A stretch of 64,000 nucleotides of DNA from Nemertoderma westbladi (Eukaryota > Xenacoelomorpha > Nemertodermatida > Nemertodermatidae). The stretch is from positions 62,001 through 126,000 of the forward strand of contig JAUCBJ010009100.1 in the NCBI GenBank assembly GCA_032718475.1, in the 5' to 3' direction. Position numbers and translations under genes: made by a program. Of the stretch, positions 47,142 to 59,643 are shown piece after piece; within the stretch, counting starts at the first letter, position 1; the number at the start of each line of letters is the position of its first letter. The notes beneath the pieces were generated by a model. The model did no database searches, was not told where the DNA came from, and saw only the letters and a program-made list of their open reading frames with translations.

Positions 47142-49703
47142 CTATTTCTTTCTCTGATACGCCTTTCGTCTCTTCGCCCGTCGACTCTCATCGATCGCTA
47201 TGGCTGGTAGAGGAGCGTCAACATCCATCGTGAGTAACGCTTCGGCTTGTCTCCTGGCGGCTCTTCCTTTCGAAGGCATAGGGATCATGTCGGTTCGTCT
47301 TTCCAACTCAGATTTGCGTGCCTCTAGGAACCACTCTCCGTCACAGAACTCCTCTTTATACGAGTATAATCGTCTAATGACTTCAAATGGACCGAATAAT
47401 CCGGCGCTCAGTAGCAGATCCACGTAATGGAAAGGTAGCGTGGCCGACGTGTGGAGGCGTTCCGGGAAGGAGAAATACCCGCACGCCATCTCCTGCGCGA
47501 TATTCCGAGCGTTTCTCCGAACCTTGGTCTTTAAGTGGCTGTTTGCGTATGTTTCAAACATGACCATATTTCCCATAGCGGTAACGTCTTTGGTTGGACA
47601 TTTGATATAGCAGCGGGGGCTAGAGGAATGTCCACGGAAACCGCACGTGGTGCAGAGGTTATATAGGATCGGACAGACGGAAACGTTGTGGCCCGAAGTC
47701 GCGCAGTATGGGCAATAGAGTATCCCGAGGAGCTGGAGGCATGAATCGGTAACCCGATTCCTTCTGCCGCGTGGGCACTGCTCCGAGCCGCAGTTGCCGC
47801 AATCTTCCAATTGCATCTCTCGACCGGGGAATATCGGAATCGGGCAGCCGACGTAGTATTCGAGTCGTCGGTCGCTCTTCGGAATATTCTCGGTGGTCGG
47901 TAGCCCGCGGAATGCTAGGCTTTTGCGTAGTAGGTTCTCGCTCCGATAACCTTCTTTGTGTCCCGCTGGTCTCAACTCGGATGACCGTTTCTGGCGGTGG
48001 ATCCATTCAGTTTGCTCGGCGTACCAACGGGTTAGTCGCATAGGGTCCTGAGGAACGGCGGGTGTAGTAGCCACCGCTGGTCGGCGAAGAGGTGCCGGGG
48101 TTTTAGACGGAGGGATACCGAGGAGATCGTCGGGGGTCGGCGCATCGCTGGGGCCCTCCTCGACCAGTATCGCTGAGCGGGTCCGTTGGTGGCTGGTACT
48201 CGGAATCTCCGACGACCAATCTTCGCCACCCGGGAAAGGATACGGGGATAACCGTTGGCATATGTTGCCGAAGTCGCTCAATGCAGCTGTAGTGGCTACC
48301 TCCCTCGCGGGGCTACCGGAGCCGCGTGGGGTGTAAACGCCTGCTCTCTTCATCGGTTCGGCCGAGGCAACCCGTTTGGCGGCCGGTCCATACGCGGCCT
48401 CCGGCTCGAGTTGTCGCTTCGGGGTGGAGAGTAGAACACCCTCGTTTAGCCATATCTCTTCCCCTTCCGAAGAGATCAGAGGCTCCTCCGCACCGAGAAG
48501 TTCGGTAATCGTAGGGATGTCATAAGGTCCGCTCTCGTCCCAGGAATCGATAACGGCGAGCGTTTTAGTCTCTCCCGGTGCGATGTTCTCGACCGCTTTG
48601 AACGCGTGGTGTATGACCTCGTTCCAGTCGTAGTCGACGAAGGAAAGGGGGACCGCCGTAATAAGGTTATCGAGAGTTCTACAGATAAACTTAGCGACGG
48701 TGTAGCATTCCATAACGACGTAAACGTAGTTCCGTCGATCGGGATTCTCCCATCTTTGGTGTATCGTCCACTTCCGATCAACGTCCTTCCATCGACCCTC
48801 TCGCTCGCTCTTTATTTCTAATCCCGGGTATCCACCGTATATTTTATTATAGTCCCGGAATTTCTGGGGTTTGAAGTCGATACCGCCGTTTAGCACAGCG
48901 AGGTAGCCGATCCCGGATTTCGTCGGTCTCACCTCTTGGAATCCTCGCATGAACTCGGCGAATCGTAACCAGGCTAGTAGCGTTTGAGTGTCGATGCAAT
49001 GGCTAAGGGCGTTGAGGTCGTCTCGTCGGTTTCTTCCTGCAGGGGCGTTCGGGTAGTCGTTCCGGACGTCAGCCTTGATATCCGACCCGATTTTAATGAC
49101 GTCGAAGTCGAAGAGGATCTTTTGGATTTCCGGAGGCAGCAACCAGATCGCTCCGGCTGCCTGCACTTCCTGTCTGGGTGTCGGGAATATTCGGCACACC
49201 AGTACCAAACCGTCCAGGGTTCCGAGGACGACGACTAAGGATCGACCGTATTCTTTCGCCCCGTACTTTTCCTGGTAGTCGTCTCGGTTCTGGATAATCG
49301 ATACGCGTTCCTCTCGAAGCGTCGCCGTACACTCCGACAGGTTTCCCCAGTGGGCGAGGTACGTACTCTTGTTGTCGACGAAACTTTGACATCTCGCCAA
49401 CGTAATCGCTTTCGAGGTGGGCGTCGCGTTTCCCTCGTTGTCGTAGATCAAACATCGGGATCTGTAGACGCTCTGCCAGAACGTTTCCCAAAACGACGAA
49501 TCGTCCCCTCCGGTTGCCTTTGCGTTCCGAGTTCTTTTCAGTCTCGTACTAGCATCGGCTAACTGGAGGGCTCGTAGATTCTTAGAATCCGGTCCCTCTC
49601 GCCCGGTGAATTTAATGACTCGCACGTTCTCATTTAGCAGGGTGCTCCAATTTGTATCAAAGTCAGGGGATCCGGGTTGCGAATATTCCAGTAGATCTAT
49701 CAT
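47142..49703 (-). CDS. ORF3, second tandem copy (853 codons, uninterrupted)
   Basis: Open throughout from MIDLLEYSQPGSPDF. It lacks only the first 13 residues of the full ORF (MDPNRQIIGELRN), cut by the duplication joint. Same layout as copy 1 ORF3: exonuclease-like block at about residues 155-342 (KIGSDIKADV, CIDTQTLLAWL, NYVYVVMECYTVAKF), proline-rich linker, zinc knuckles (CPYCATSGHNVSVC and CTTCGFRGHSSSPRC) and basic tail. This copy shows that the frameshift in copy 1 is damage. A downstream ORF in a tandem arrangement would rarely be translated. Confidence 0.75.
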   Translation of the reverse strand: MIDLLEYSQPGSPDFDTNWSTLLNENVRVIKFTGREGPDSKNLRALQLADASTRLKRTRNAKATGGDDSSFWETFWQSVYRSRCLIYDNEGNATPTSKAITLARCQSFVDNKSTYLAHWGNLSECTATLREERVSIIQNRDDYQEKYGAKEYGRSLVVVLGTLDGLVLVCRIFPTPRQEVQAAGAIWLLPPEIQKILFDFDVIKIGSDIKADVRNDYPNAPAGRNRRDDLNALSHCIDTQTLLAWLRFAEFMRGFQEVRPTKSGIGYLAVLNGGIDFKPQKFRDYNKIYGGYPGLEIKSEREGRWKDVDRKWTIHQRWENPDRRNYVYVVMECYTVAKFICRTLDNLITAVPLSFVDYDWNEVIHHAFKAVENIAPGETKTLAVIDSWDESGPYDIPTITELLGAEEPLISSEGEEIWLNEGVLLSTPKRQLEPEAAYGPAAKRVASAEPMKRAGVYTPRGSGSPAREVATTAALSDFGNICQRLSPYPFPGGEDWSSEIPSTSHQRTRSAILVEEGPSDAPTPDDLLGIPPSKTPAPLRRPAVATTPAVPQDPMRLTRWYAEQTEWIHRQKRSSELRPAGHKEGYRSENLLRKSLAFRGLPTTENIPKSDRRLEYYVGCPIPIFPGREMQLEDCGNCGSEQCPRGRRNRVTDSCLQLLGILYCPYCATSGHNVSVCPILYNLCTTCGFRGHSSSPRCYIKCPTKDVTAMGNMVMFETYANSHLKTKVRRNARNIAQEMACGYFSFPERLHTSATLPFHYVDLLLSAGLFGPFEVIRRLYSYKEEFCDGEWFLEARKSELERRTDMIPMPSKGRAARRQAEALLTMDVDAPLPAIAIDESRRAKRRKAYQRKK

Positions 49704-49704
49704 G

Positions 49705-52143
49705 TTACGTAATTCGCCGTGCCTCTAGGAACCACTCTCCATCACAGAACTCCTCTTTATACGAGTATAATCGTCTAATGACTTCAAATGGACCGAATAA
49801 TCCGGCGCTCAGTAGCAGATCCACGTAATGGAAAGGTAGCGTGGCCGACGTGTGGAGGCGTTCCGGGAAGGAGAAATACCCGCACGCCATCTCCTGCGCG
49901 ATATTCCGAGCGTTTCTCCGAACCTTGGTCTTTAAGTGGCTGTTTGCGTATGTTTCAAACATGACCATATTTCCCATAGCGGTAACGTCTTTGGTTGGAC
50001 ATTTGATATAGCAGCGGGGGCTAGAGGAATGTCCACGGAAACCGCACGTGGTGCAGAGGTTATATAGGATCGGACAGACGGAAACGTTGTGGCCCGAAGT
50101 CGCGCAGTATGGGCAATAGAGTATCCCGAGGAGCTGGAGGCATGAATCGGTAACCCGATTCCTTCTGCCGCGTGGGCACTGCTCCGAGCCGCAGTTGCCG
50201 CAATCTTCCAATTGCATCTCTCGACCGGGGAATATCGGAATCGGGCAGCCGACGTAGTATTCGAGTCGTCGGTCGCTCTTCGGAATATTCTCGGTGGTCG
50301 GTAGCCCGCGGAATGCTAGGCTTTTGCGTAGTAGGTTCTCGCTCCGATAACCTTCTTTGTGTCCCGCTGGTCTCAACTCGGATGACCGTTTCTGGCGGTG
50401 GATCCATTCAGTTTGCTCGGCGTACCAACGGGTTAGTCGCATAGGGTCCTGAGGAACGGCGGGTGTAGTAGCCACCGCTGGTCGGCGAAGAGGTGCCGGG
50501 GTTTTAGACGGAGGGATACCGAGGAGATCGTCGGGGGTCAGCGCATCGCTGGGGCCCTCCTCGACCAGTATCGCTGAGCGGGTCCGTTGGTGGCTGGTAC
50601 TCGGAATCTCCGACGACCAATCTTCGCCACCCGGGAAAGGATACGGGGATAACCGTTGGCATATGTTGCCGAAGTCGCTCAATGCAGCTGTAGTGGCTAC
50701 CTCCCTCGCGGGGCTACCGGAGCCGCGTGGGGTGTAAACGCCTGCTCTCTTCATCGGTTCGGCCGAGGCAACCCGTTTGGCGGCCGGTCCATACGCGGCC
50801 TCCGGCTCGAGTTGTCGCTTCGGGGTGGAGAGTAGAACACCCTCGTTTAGCCATATCTCTTCCCCTTCCGAAGAGATCAGAGGCTCCTCCGCACCGAGAA
50901 GTTCGGTAATCGTAGGGATGTCATAAGGTCCGCTCTCGTCCCAGGAATCGATAACGGCGAGCGTTTTAGTCTCTCCCGGTGCGATGTTCTCGACCGCTTT
51001 GAACGCGTGGTGTATGACCTCGTTCCAGTCGTAGTCGACGAAGGAAAGGGGGACCGCCGTAATAAGGTTATCGAGAGTTCTACAGATAAACTTAGCGACG
51101 GTGTAGCATTCCATAACGACGTAAACGTAGTTCCGTCGATCGGGATTCTCCCATCTTTGGTGTATCGTCCACTTCCGATCAACGTCCTTCCATCGACCCT
51201 CTCGCTCGCTCTTTATTTCTAATCCCGGGTATCCACCGTATATTTTATTATAGTCCCGGAATTTCTGGGGTTTGAAGTCGATACCGCCGTTTAGCACAGC
51301 GAGGTAGCCGATCCCGGATTTCGTCGGTCTCACCTCTTGGAATCCTCGCATGAACTCGGCGAATCGTAACCAGGCTAGTAGCGTTTGAGTGTCGATGCAA
51401 TGGCTAAGGGCGTTGAGGTCGTCTCGTCGGTTTCTTCCTGCAGGGGCGTTCGGGTAGTCGTTCCGGACGTCAGCCTTGATATCCGACCCGATTTTAATGA
51501 CGTCGAAGTCGAAGAGGATCTTTTGGATTTCCGGAGGCAGCAACCAGATCGCTCCGGCTGCCTGCACTTCCTGTCTGGGTGTCGGGAATATTCGGCACAC
51601 CAGTACCAAACCGTCCAGGGTTCCGAGGACGACGACTAAGGATCGACCGTATTCTTTCGCCCCGTACTTTTCCTGGTAGTCGTCTCGGTTCTGGATAATC
51701 GATACGCGTTCCTCTCGAAGCGTCGCCGTACACTCCGACAGGTTTCCCCAGTGGGCGAGGTACGTACTCTTGTTGTCGACGAAACTTTGACATCTCGCCA
51801 ACGTAATCGCTTTCGAGGTGGGCGTCGCGTTTCCCTCGTTGTCGTAGATCAAACATCGGGATCTGTAGACGCTCTGCCAGAACGTTTCCCAAAACGACGA
51901 ATCGTCCCCTCCGGTTGCCTTTGCGTTCCGAGTTCTTTTCAGTCTCGTACTAGCATCGGCTAACCGGAGGGCTCGTAGATTCTTAGAATCCGGTCCCTCT
52001 CGCCCGGTGAATTTAATGACTCGCACGTTCTCATTTAGCAGGGTGCTCCAATTTGTATCAAAGTCAGGGGATCCGGGTTGCGAATATTCCAGTAGATCTA
52101 TCATGTTACGTAATTCGCCGATAATTTGGCGATTTGGGTCCAT
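49705..52143 (-). CDS. ORF3, first tandem copy (812 codons, C-terminus cut)
   Basis: Starts at the natural ATG (MDPNRQIIGELRNMIDLLEY) and is open to the duplication joint, where WFLEAR runs into RIT and a stop. It therefore lacks the last 54 or so residues, including the basic tail. The duplication period is 2401 bp, not a multiple of three, which puts the second copy in another frame. The zinc knuckles and exonuclease-like block are complete. Confidence 0.75.
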   Translation of the reverse strand: MDPNRQIIGELRNMIDLLEYSQPGSPDFDTNWSTLLNENVRVIKFTGREGPDSKNLRALRLADASTRLKRTRNAKATGGDDSSFWETFWQSVYRSRCLIYDNEGNATPTSKAITLARCQSFVDNKSTYLAHWGNLSECTATLREERVSIIQNRDDYQEKYGAKEYGRSLVVVLGTLDGLVLVCRIFPTPRQEVQAAGAIWLLPPEIQKILFDFDVIKIGSDIKADVRNDYPNAPAGRNRRDDLNALSHCIDTQTLLAWLRFAEFMRGFQEVRPTKSGIGYLAVLNGGIDFKPQKFRDYNKIYGGYPGLEIKSEREGRWKDVDRKWTIHQRWENPDRRNYVYVVMECYTVAKFICRTLDNLITAVPLSFVDYDWNEVIHHAFKAVENIAPGETKTLAVIDSWDESGPYDIPTITELLGAEEPLISSEGEEIWLNEGVLLSTPKRQLEPEAAYGPAAKRVASAEPMKRAGVYTPRGSGSPAREVATTAALSDFGNICQRLSPYPFPGGEDWSSEIPSTSHQRTRSAILVEEGPSDALTPDDLLGIPPSKTPAPLRRPAVATTPAVPQDPMRLTRWYAEQTEWIHRQKRSSELRPAGHKEGYRSENLLRKSLAFRGLPTTENIPKSDRRLEYYVGCPIPIFPGREMQLEDCGNCGSEQCPRGRRNRVTDSCLQLLGILYCPYCATSGHNVSVCPILYNLCTTCGFRGHSSSPRCYIKCPTKDVTAMGNMVMFETYANSHLKTKVRRNARNIAQEMACGYFSFPERLHTSATLPFHYVDLLLSAGLFGPFEVIRRLYSYKEEFCDGEWFLEARRIT

Positions 52144-53388
52144 ATTTACGATTATATCCGTTACAAATTAGATCAGTTAATTATAAGTCCAGAAAGTCTG
52201 AAACTATAGCGATAGCAGAATAATTCAGTTTTTTATTTAATTCAGTTTATTAATAACATTGCTATATAGGCATCTATCATCTTATTGCTAATACATTCAG
52301 CATTTACAGTTACTATAACTATATATTAATATCCAACCAGTTTTTTATGTCTTTTTTGTCCTTTCTTTTTTCCAATTCTTTTCTTTAGACCTTTTTTTAC
52401 CTTTTTTTTTGTCTTTTTTCATTTCATTATTATTTCATCTCATTTCATTTATTTCCACATATTTCAACATTTAGTTCCACCATTTATTTCACATTTATTT
52501 ATTTCCACATCATCATTGGGTTTATAGCCCCCTGGCTATCATCATTTGTTATAAGCGCAGCACCACGGTGCGCATCATTTCATTTTCATCATCATACGCG
52601 TCATCATTCAGGTTTATAGTAGAGTTGTCTGATCCTTTTCATCGTTTCCAACTATATTCAATCATTTTCTTTGGTTAATCTTTGTCGTGGAAGGGGTGTT
52701 ACGCGGCAATCTGGGATCTACAGCTGGACTCGTTACACCGCCTACGCCCCAAACTGCGCACGTAACAGACAATGAAGACGCTAGGAGTGAAGTCACGTGG
52801 ATGCACCAGGGACCCACCAGAATAACACTCCAAACAACATAAAGCTCAGTCGACGAAGTCATGTGGGATGGGGTTACGCAACATTCTGGGATCTACAGCT
52901 GGACTCGTTACACCGCCTACGCCCCAAAATCCACGTAACGGTCCCACCAGAATAACGCGACTGAGAAACATAAAACCCTCTATCGTCGAAGTCATGTGGA
53001 TGCACCATGGACCCATCAGAATAACGGGATAGAGGGGGTGTTGCGCGGCAATCCGGGATCTACAGCTGGACTCGTTACACCGCCTACGCCCCGAACTGCG
53101 CACGCAACGGACAACATAACATACTGCAATGAATACAATGAATTCCACTTCAAATCTTTTCCATTTCCAATAATCCAATATCGTTGGTCCCAATGACCAA
53201 AATCAGGGTAAACAATACATAAACGACCCTGCGTCAGTCGAAACATCTGCAGGGTGATGCTGGACTCCACATAACACACGAGGAAACACAAATACCATTG
53301 TGTGGTTACAGTTGGTTTAAGGGGGGTCCATAACTCATTGTCGATAAATCACAGTTTTATAAGAGTTTGTCAACATGATGAGAAGGGT
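52144..53388 (-). other. pol-ORF3 spacer of copy 2
   Basis: Equivalent of 24186-25433 with the same three GGGGCGTAGGCGGTG blocks (complement at about 52740, 52915 and 53085) and the T-rich (A-rich on element strand) end. No gene. Confidence 0.6.
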
Positions 53389-55812
53389 TTACACGGATTT
53401 GTCATTGTCACCGATGTCCACAGCAGGATCTTGAGTAGGGATCTTATCACCTCTCGTAGAATCACCGCTATCATTGCCTTCAAGAAGGCACAGCCTCTGG
53501 ATAGGGCGTTGGTAGTGGCCTGAATTCGTTCGTATTGTCACAGTCCTCGCAAGTCCGTCTTTGCTTGGGTGTATGGTCACGACCCGCGCCACAGGCCAGT
53601 GAACGCGGTCTTTGAGATCTTCTTTAACTAGTACCATGTCGCCAACTGCGACGTTCCGGTAGGTGTTGTTCCATTTCCTCCTGGTCCAGAGGGTTATGAG
53701 GTACTCCTGGGCCCAAATTCTCCACCAATGCGCTGCCAACGCTTGGGCCTTTTTCCAGTTTGTATGTTTCGCGATCTCGTTGGGATCCGGGAACATGGTT
53801 TCCGGGAGGACGTGGGTTTTGGGTCTCCCCAGTAAGTGGTTAGGAGTGAGGGGCTCCAGGTCTGTGGGGTCGTCGCGGATAGGAACAATGGGTCGGTTGT
53901 TCAGGGTAGCCGTGATCTCGCAGAATGTTGTGCGGAGGGTGTCATGGGTTACCCGGGTATCGCCTAGAGCGACGCGCATGGATCGTTTCACTAGGTCGAT
54001 CAGTTTCTCCCATACCCCGCTCATATGGGGTGCTAAGGGGGTCTGGAAGTGCCACTGTATCTGGTGTTCCTTCCAGACTTGGGATGCGGTGTTATCGGTA
54101 AACCATCCCTCGATCGCCTCTCTAAGTTCTCTTTCTCCTCCCACAAAGTTTGTACCATTATCGGAATACATGTGGCAGCATGTCCCGTTGTTCGCCACGA
54201 ACCGACGCAGAGCGTTGATGAATGCGTGTTGTGTCAGATTTACCACAATATCTAGGTAAATTGCCCTAGACCTTAGGCAGGTGAAGATGGCTCCCCAGCA
54301 TTTGATGTTGGATCGTCGTTCAATAACCGTGAACGGTCCGAAACAGTCCACTCCGGTGACGTAGAATGGTGGGGAATCCGCTTGTAGACGGGTGGCTGGT
54401 AAGTCGGCCATCTTTTGGGTGATTGGTGGCGCTAGGTAACGTCTGCAGGTGAAGCAACGTTTCAACACTTTCCGGATCAGTGGCTGGATGTGGGTGATCC
54501 AATATCTTTGTCTTATATTAGCTATAATCCAATTCTGTCCTGCGTGGTGGTTGTCCTCGTGACATTGTAGAATTAATAGCTTAGCTAGTGTCGACGTTCC
54601 GGGCAGAAGCGCCGGGTATTTAACCTCATATTCGACCGGGGCGTTTGCCATCCGGGTATTCAGTCGGATCAGTCCGTCCTCTCCCATCATTGGTCTCAGT
54701 TGGTAGACTGGGCTGTCCGGTTTCAACGTTTTGCCCGCACTAAGTTGTTCCCATTCATCGGGGAAACTTTCTTTCTGGACATATCTAACAATACACTTCT
54801 CCGCGATAATGAGTTCTTGTATATTCCGTTGAACTATCGGTTTGTTGTTTTTCCACCGTAGGAAGTTGCGAAGGGTTATAACGTGGTGGACGAGCCGTCT
54901 CATGGATGAAGTTCGCTCGATCAACCGATGTAAAGACGCCGCTAGTTGAGTGATCGTCGCGACGTTATAGTGCCTGCCCGAGTCCTTTGCAGGCTCAGTC
55001 AGACAACTATAAATTTCCACCGCGTTGCTTCGATGGATTTTACGGATCTCTTTATCGTCCTCGGAGTATTTTCCGCTATCGAGCTCGGGGTCGAATCGGG
55101 TACTCCATGTTAATTGTAGCTGCCGTAGGAATTCCGGGCCTGTAAGCCAGAGTTTACTTTTACCGAGTTGTTTTGGGGTGGCGCCTCGGCTTGATAAGTC
55201 CGCTGGGTTTTCCTTCCCGTTCACGTGATGCCACTGTTCTCGGCCGGTACACTGTTTAATCTCCGTGGCTCGGTTTGCAACAAACGTGGTGTGACGCCGT
55301 GATGGAGAGTGGAGATAATAGAGAACTATACTCGAATCTACCCAGAAGTGTTGAGATTCTATGGGGATCCGTAGATTCCGCATGACCATGCGATTCTGTC
55401 TTACTGCCCAAACTGCAGCTTGTAGCTCGAGTCTCGGAATCGTTGCTACGAATTCCCCGGATACTGTCTTTGCTTTGGAGAATAAGAAGCTTGTATCGCC
55501 GTTTCCATCGTTACTTAGTCTCCGTAAGAAGGTGACTACACCGATTCCGGTATTCGAAGCATCCGAAAAGGTGTGGAGCTGGAAGATATCGGTGGGCAGT
55601 TTATCGAGGAAGAACGGTCTAGGTATCCGCATAAGATGTAGGTGTTCGAGCTGCTCCGTCCATTTTCTCCATTTGACGCTGAGGTATGGGGGGAGCTCTT
55701 CGTCCCATCCCAGTCCTTCTATCCACATTTCCTTAATCAGGTTCATTCCGGCCAAGGTTACTGGAGATATGAAATTTAGTGGGTCGAAGATGGTGCTTTT
55801 TATCGACAAACA
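53389..55812 (-). pseudogene. pol: RNase H, integrase and C-terminal domain, copy 2
   Basis: About 807 codons open after the TGA. RNase H reads LHTFSDASNTGIG, RLELQAAV, FWVDSSIVLYYL and NPADLSSRG, so all four acidic residues are present here, unlike copy 1. Integrase keeps the HHCC finger and the DDE core (VTGVDCFGPF, YSDNGTNF, GVWEK). The 42-residue C-terminal block is single. It follows RT in frame; only the TGA at 55813-55815 separates them. Confidence 0.9.
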
Positions 55813-58800
55813 TCACCTTTTTGTCATAGGCTTGGGTAGGGGTTTATATTTGAAGATGAATTCATCTGATTCTATGTCCCATTCAATCCCGAGTACACGA
55901 TGTTCCACATCCTCCGAATACATCTTGTTATTTTCCAGCCGGATGTCCTCCGGAAACTTTTCCATAAGTGTTTTGTCGTGGGATCTGAACTTCACGAGCG
56001 GAAACCCTCCTTTCTTTAGACATTCTACCATCCCCATTGCTAGCCGATATGCCTCATCCACATTATCCGCGCCGGCGCATCCGTCGTCCACGTAGAAGCA
56101 TCGTCGAATGGTTTCTATGACGGTTGGAGGGAACTCGTTTTCGCACATAGTTGCCATCCTCTTTAGCATGTCACTGCATGCTACCGGCGAGTCCTTAGCG
56201 CCGAAGATCCTGACGACCATACGCATTACGTCTACGTCCTTTATCGTGAGTTGGCTAATCTCCTGTTGAGTAAGCGTTTTATCCGTCCATAGGATACGTA
56301 GACAGTCCGAGTCTCTTGGTAACGTACGAACTTGATGAAACATGGCCTTGATGTCACAGGTGAATGCTACCCGGTTTTCCCTGAACCTGATCAATATGCC
56401 GATGAGTGTACTATATATGTTGGGTCCCGTGTAAAGCTGACTGTTTAGGGATTCGCCCTGGTACATAGCGGCAGCATCATTTACCACTCGGATTTTCCCA
56501 CCTTTGCGGGCTTCTACTACATAGTGGGTTGGGAGATAATATGTTCTTTTACCACCTTGCAGTTCATTCCGTGGTACCATTTCTGCTAATCCGTCATCGA
56601 GATATCCTTGGATTACGGTATTATATTTCTCCTTTATCTCGGGTTGGTCATTCAGTCGGCGTAGAATCCCTTTAAGTCGCCTAAGTGCCATGCTGGCGTT
56701 GTTTGCCATTGGTTTGTTTGGGTCCTTCCATAACATAGGTGAACACCAGTGTCCGTCTTTAAACGTGGCCTGGTCGAGAACGTCCATACAATATTGGTCC
56801 TCTTTGGATGGGTTTTCGTCCTTTTCCGCGAACTCCTGGGTCTCCAAATTAAAATATTTCGTCATCTCTCGTTGGGTTTTCTCGGTTTCCAGAAACAAAT
56901 CTTCGTCAAGATCCGAAGCTGAGCAATAACCCACAGAGGTTACGTTCTCTTTAATCTGACATTTAGGAAGGTAGGTATAGGTGTCCGTAGTTTCCTCCTT
57001 AATGCCGCAGAGTGTCCATCCCATTATTGTTCGTTCAGCATAAAATCCGTCATCCTGGTTTATAGATCGGGCGATATCTCCAGTGGGGATGTGTAGTTCC
57101 GGTGTATCAAGTCCGATCAGTAGGGTGATACGGTTTACGTCCAACTGCGGACACCTCAGGTCTACATCGTCTCGGTCCAATTGTATGAGGGGGGCGTACT
57201 CGGCTGATTGTCGGAACCGCACCCGGAGGTCTGTGTGTACCAAGGCGTTCTTGATGGTTAACTTAGCCGTTTCGTAGCCCTTCATCACTCCTTCCATCTG
57301 GAGTTGAACCTCCCCGGACTCTACCTCTCTGTTATCGGTGATGGTTTGTATGGGCCGTTTACAAGGTTCATATTCTAGGCCGAGTTGCTCGAGGAAATCC
57401 CGGTCGATGATGGTTCCGTCAGACCCGTTATCAAGGAACGCGAGCGTCGTCAGGGATTTGCCGACTCCCTGGATCCTTACCGGGATTACCTTTGCGAAGA
57501 CCATGTAGCGGCGATTTATAAGATTAATTGTGGCTGAAATGTTGGTTACTTGTGGTTTATCGGTGGAGATTTTAAACGGATTGGTTTCTCTCCGTTGGGT
57601 AATCCGGGTTCCTTTCGAAACGTGGTTCGTTTCTCCTCTTCGCTTTGTTTCAATCCGAAAGGGGAGGGTATTGCAGTCAAAGTTCGCGGGGATGTGGAGG
57701 AGCGTGTGATGACGTAGGTCGTTACAAACCGCACAACACGACCTTTGGTCGCAGTCCCGAACATATTGACCTGTTCCAAGACACCGGAAGCATCCTCGGT
57801 GTTTCATAATCGCTTCGAAGCGTGGGACGAGTTCGGCAAACTGGAACTTCCTGCAGAATTCAACTTTATGTTTCTCTCCACAGTAGAGACAGAGAAGGGA
57901 GTTTGTGATGCCTTCCCTCTCGGGTGCCCAATTCGCGAGATAACATGCCCATTCCTCGGCTAATGTCGGTTCCTTGTGGTCTTCGTCGTCGGAATCCTCT
58001 GCCATGGTGATGGCCATCGTACTCACTGGAGGAGGGCGGAATCTCGGTTTCTGAGTGGGTGTCTTACTCCTGGGGTTGCTCTCTATTCCGTCCAACTTGG
58101 CGAGACTCTGTTTCGAGAATATCGAATCATTCATGGCTTCGGAGATATCGTCCAGGAATGCCGACATTTCAAGGAAGCTGGGATCTCGATCCGGATGTCT
58201 GCGCCGGAGATCTACGCATTTATAGGCCCACTTACTTTGTAGCCATCCGGGGAACTTCCGGGCGATCTGTCGGAGATTTAGAATGTTGTTCACCTGGTCC
58301 TCCTTATTTAAGGGTTTCAGAGTGTAGTAGGCATCCTTCATAGAGTCGGAGAATTCCTGGATGTTCTGTGGGTCCCCTAGTGATCCTGCGTCCTGTATCA
58401 GTCTCTCCAGAGTTTTATTAATTATAGTTCCGGTATTTCCGTATCTTTTATCTAGAGTTTTCCATGCGTCGTAGTATGCCTCATGAGAACCTCCCTCAAA
58501 ACATGCGATGATTCGGCGTGGTTTGTCGCCCAGGTATTGCGATAAATATACCAGTTTCTGTGCGTCGGCTATGTCCGTTGATCCAATCTGCGCAAAGAAC
58601 CGTTTCTTGAATCTGAGGTAATCGACGGGATCTCCTTCGAAGGTGCGGATCTCCATCTTAGGCATGGAGAGGCGGTTTTCCAACGTCCGGATAATGCCGA
58701 CGTCATCTGAACTGGAATGACTCGGAGGGTTATAGTTATTGGCACTCTCTCCCATACTTGATGGATCAATGATAGGTGGAGTTTTAATGATGACACGACT

Positions 58801-59643
58801 ACGGGTTTGTGGTGTGGATGTAAATGGGTTGTTGGATCGGGGAGTGGCGTCCCGTTCCGAGTCCCTTTCAGGCTCGTACTTGGGTACACTCGTTGCCGTG
58901 GGGTTGGATGGGAAATACGGTTCCTCATTCTTTAGCGTAGCCAGTGGGGGATGGAACACCGGTGCTTGTGCCGATAACGTAGACTGTTTGGTAGGCGGGA
59001 TCTCGGGTTTCGGAAGTTTCGCCGCTGTTGGTATAAATGACTTTTCTAATTCCGGTACCAGGATTGGTTCATATTCCTGATCTATATCCCTTACCCAGTC
59101 CTCGTAGAGTTGAATATCTCGTTCTATAAGTGCGGCTTCGTATTCCGCGAGTTTTGCAATATCCGCATTCTTTTTGTGGATGAGAATCGCTTGGGCCTCG
59201 GCGTGTTGTTTACGCATTTCTGCTTCCCATTTACGTTGTTCGATCTCTCGTTCGGCCTCTCGTCCACATTGTTCAGCCTCCTGTTTGCGTTGTTCAGCCT
59301 GCCGCTCGGCCTCTCGTCTATGTTGTTCCGCCTCCTGTTCGCGTTGTTCGGCCTCCTGCTTGCGTTGTTCAGCCTGCCGTTCAGCCTCTCGTTCACGTTG
59401 TTCGGCCTCCTGCTTGCGTTGTTCAGCCTGCCGTTCGGCCTCTCGTTCACGTTGTTTAACCTCCTGTTTGCGGTGTTCGGCCTCCTGTTTGCGTTGTTCA
59501 GCCTGCTGTTCGGCCTCTCGTCTATGTTGTTCCGCCTCCTGTTCGCGTTGTTCAGCCTGCCGTTCGGCTGCTTGTTCGGCCTCTCGCTTTTGTGTTTCGG
59601 CGGCTAATACATCTTGCTCGGCTTGCAGTTGAATATCTTCCAT
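55813..59643 (-). pseudogene. gag-pol: gag, protease and reverse transcriptase, copy 2
   Basis: 1276 codons, ending at TGA where copy 1 has GGA within the RT-RNase H linker. The coiled-coil region (about 1-150) is longer than in copy 1 and uses different repeat units (EREAERQAEQRKQEAEQ). DUF1759, zinc knuckles (CLYCGEKHKVEFC, CFRCLGTGQYVRDC, in which the second lacks the His because GHY has become GQY), protease LAFLDNGSDGTI and RT with CDIKAMFHQV and CFYVDDGC are continuous. Gag, protease and RT are therefore encoded in one frame with no programmed frameshift. The Met at 59643 is probably internal. Confidence 0.9.
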
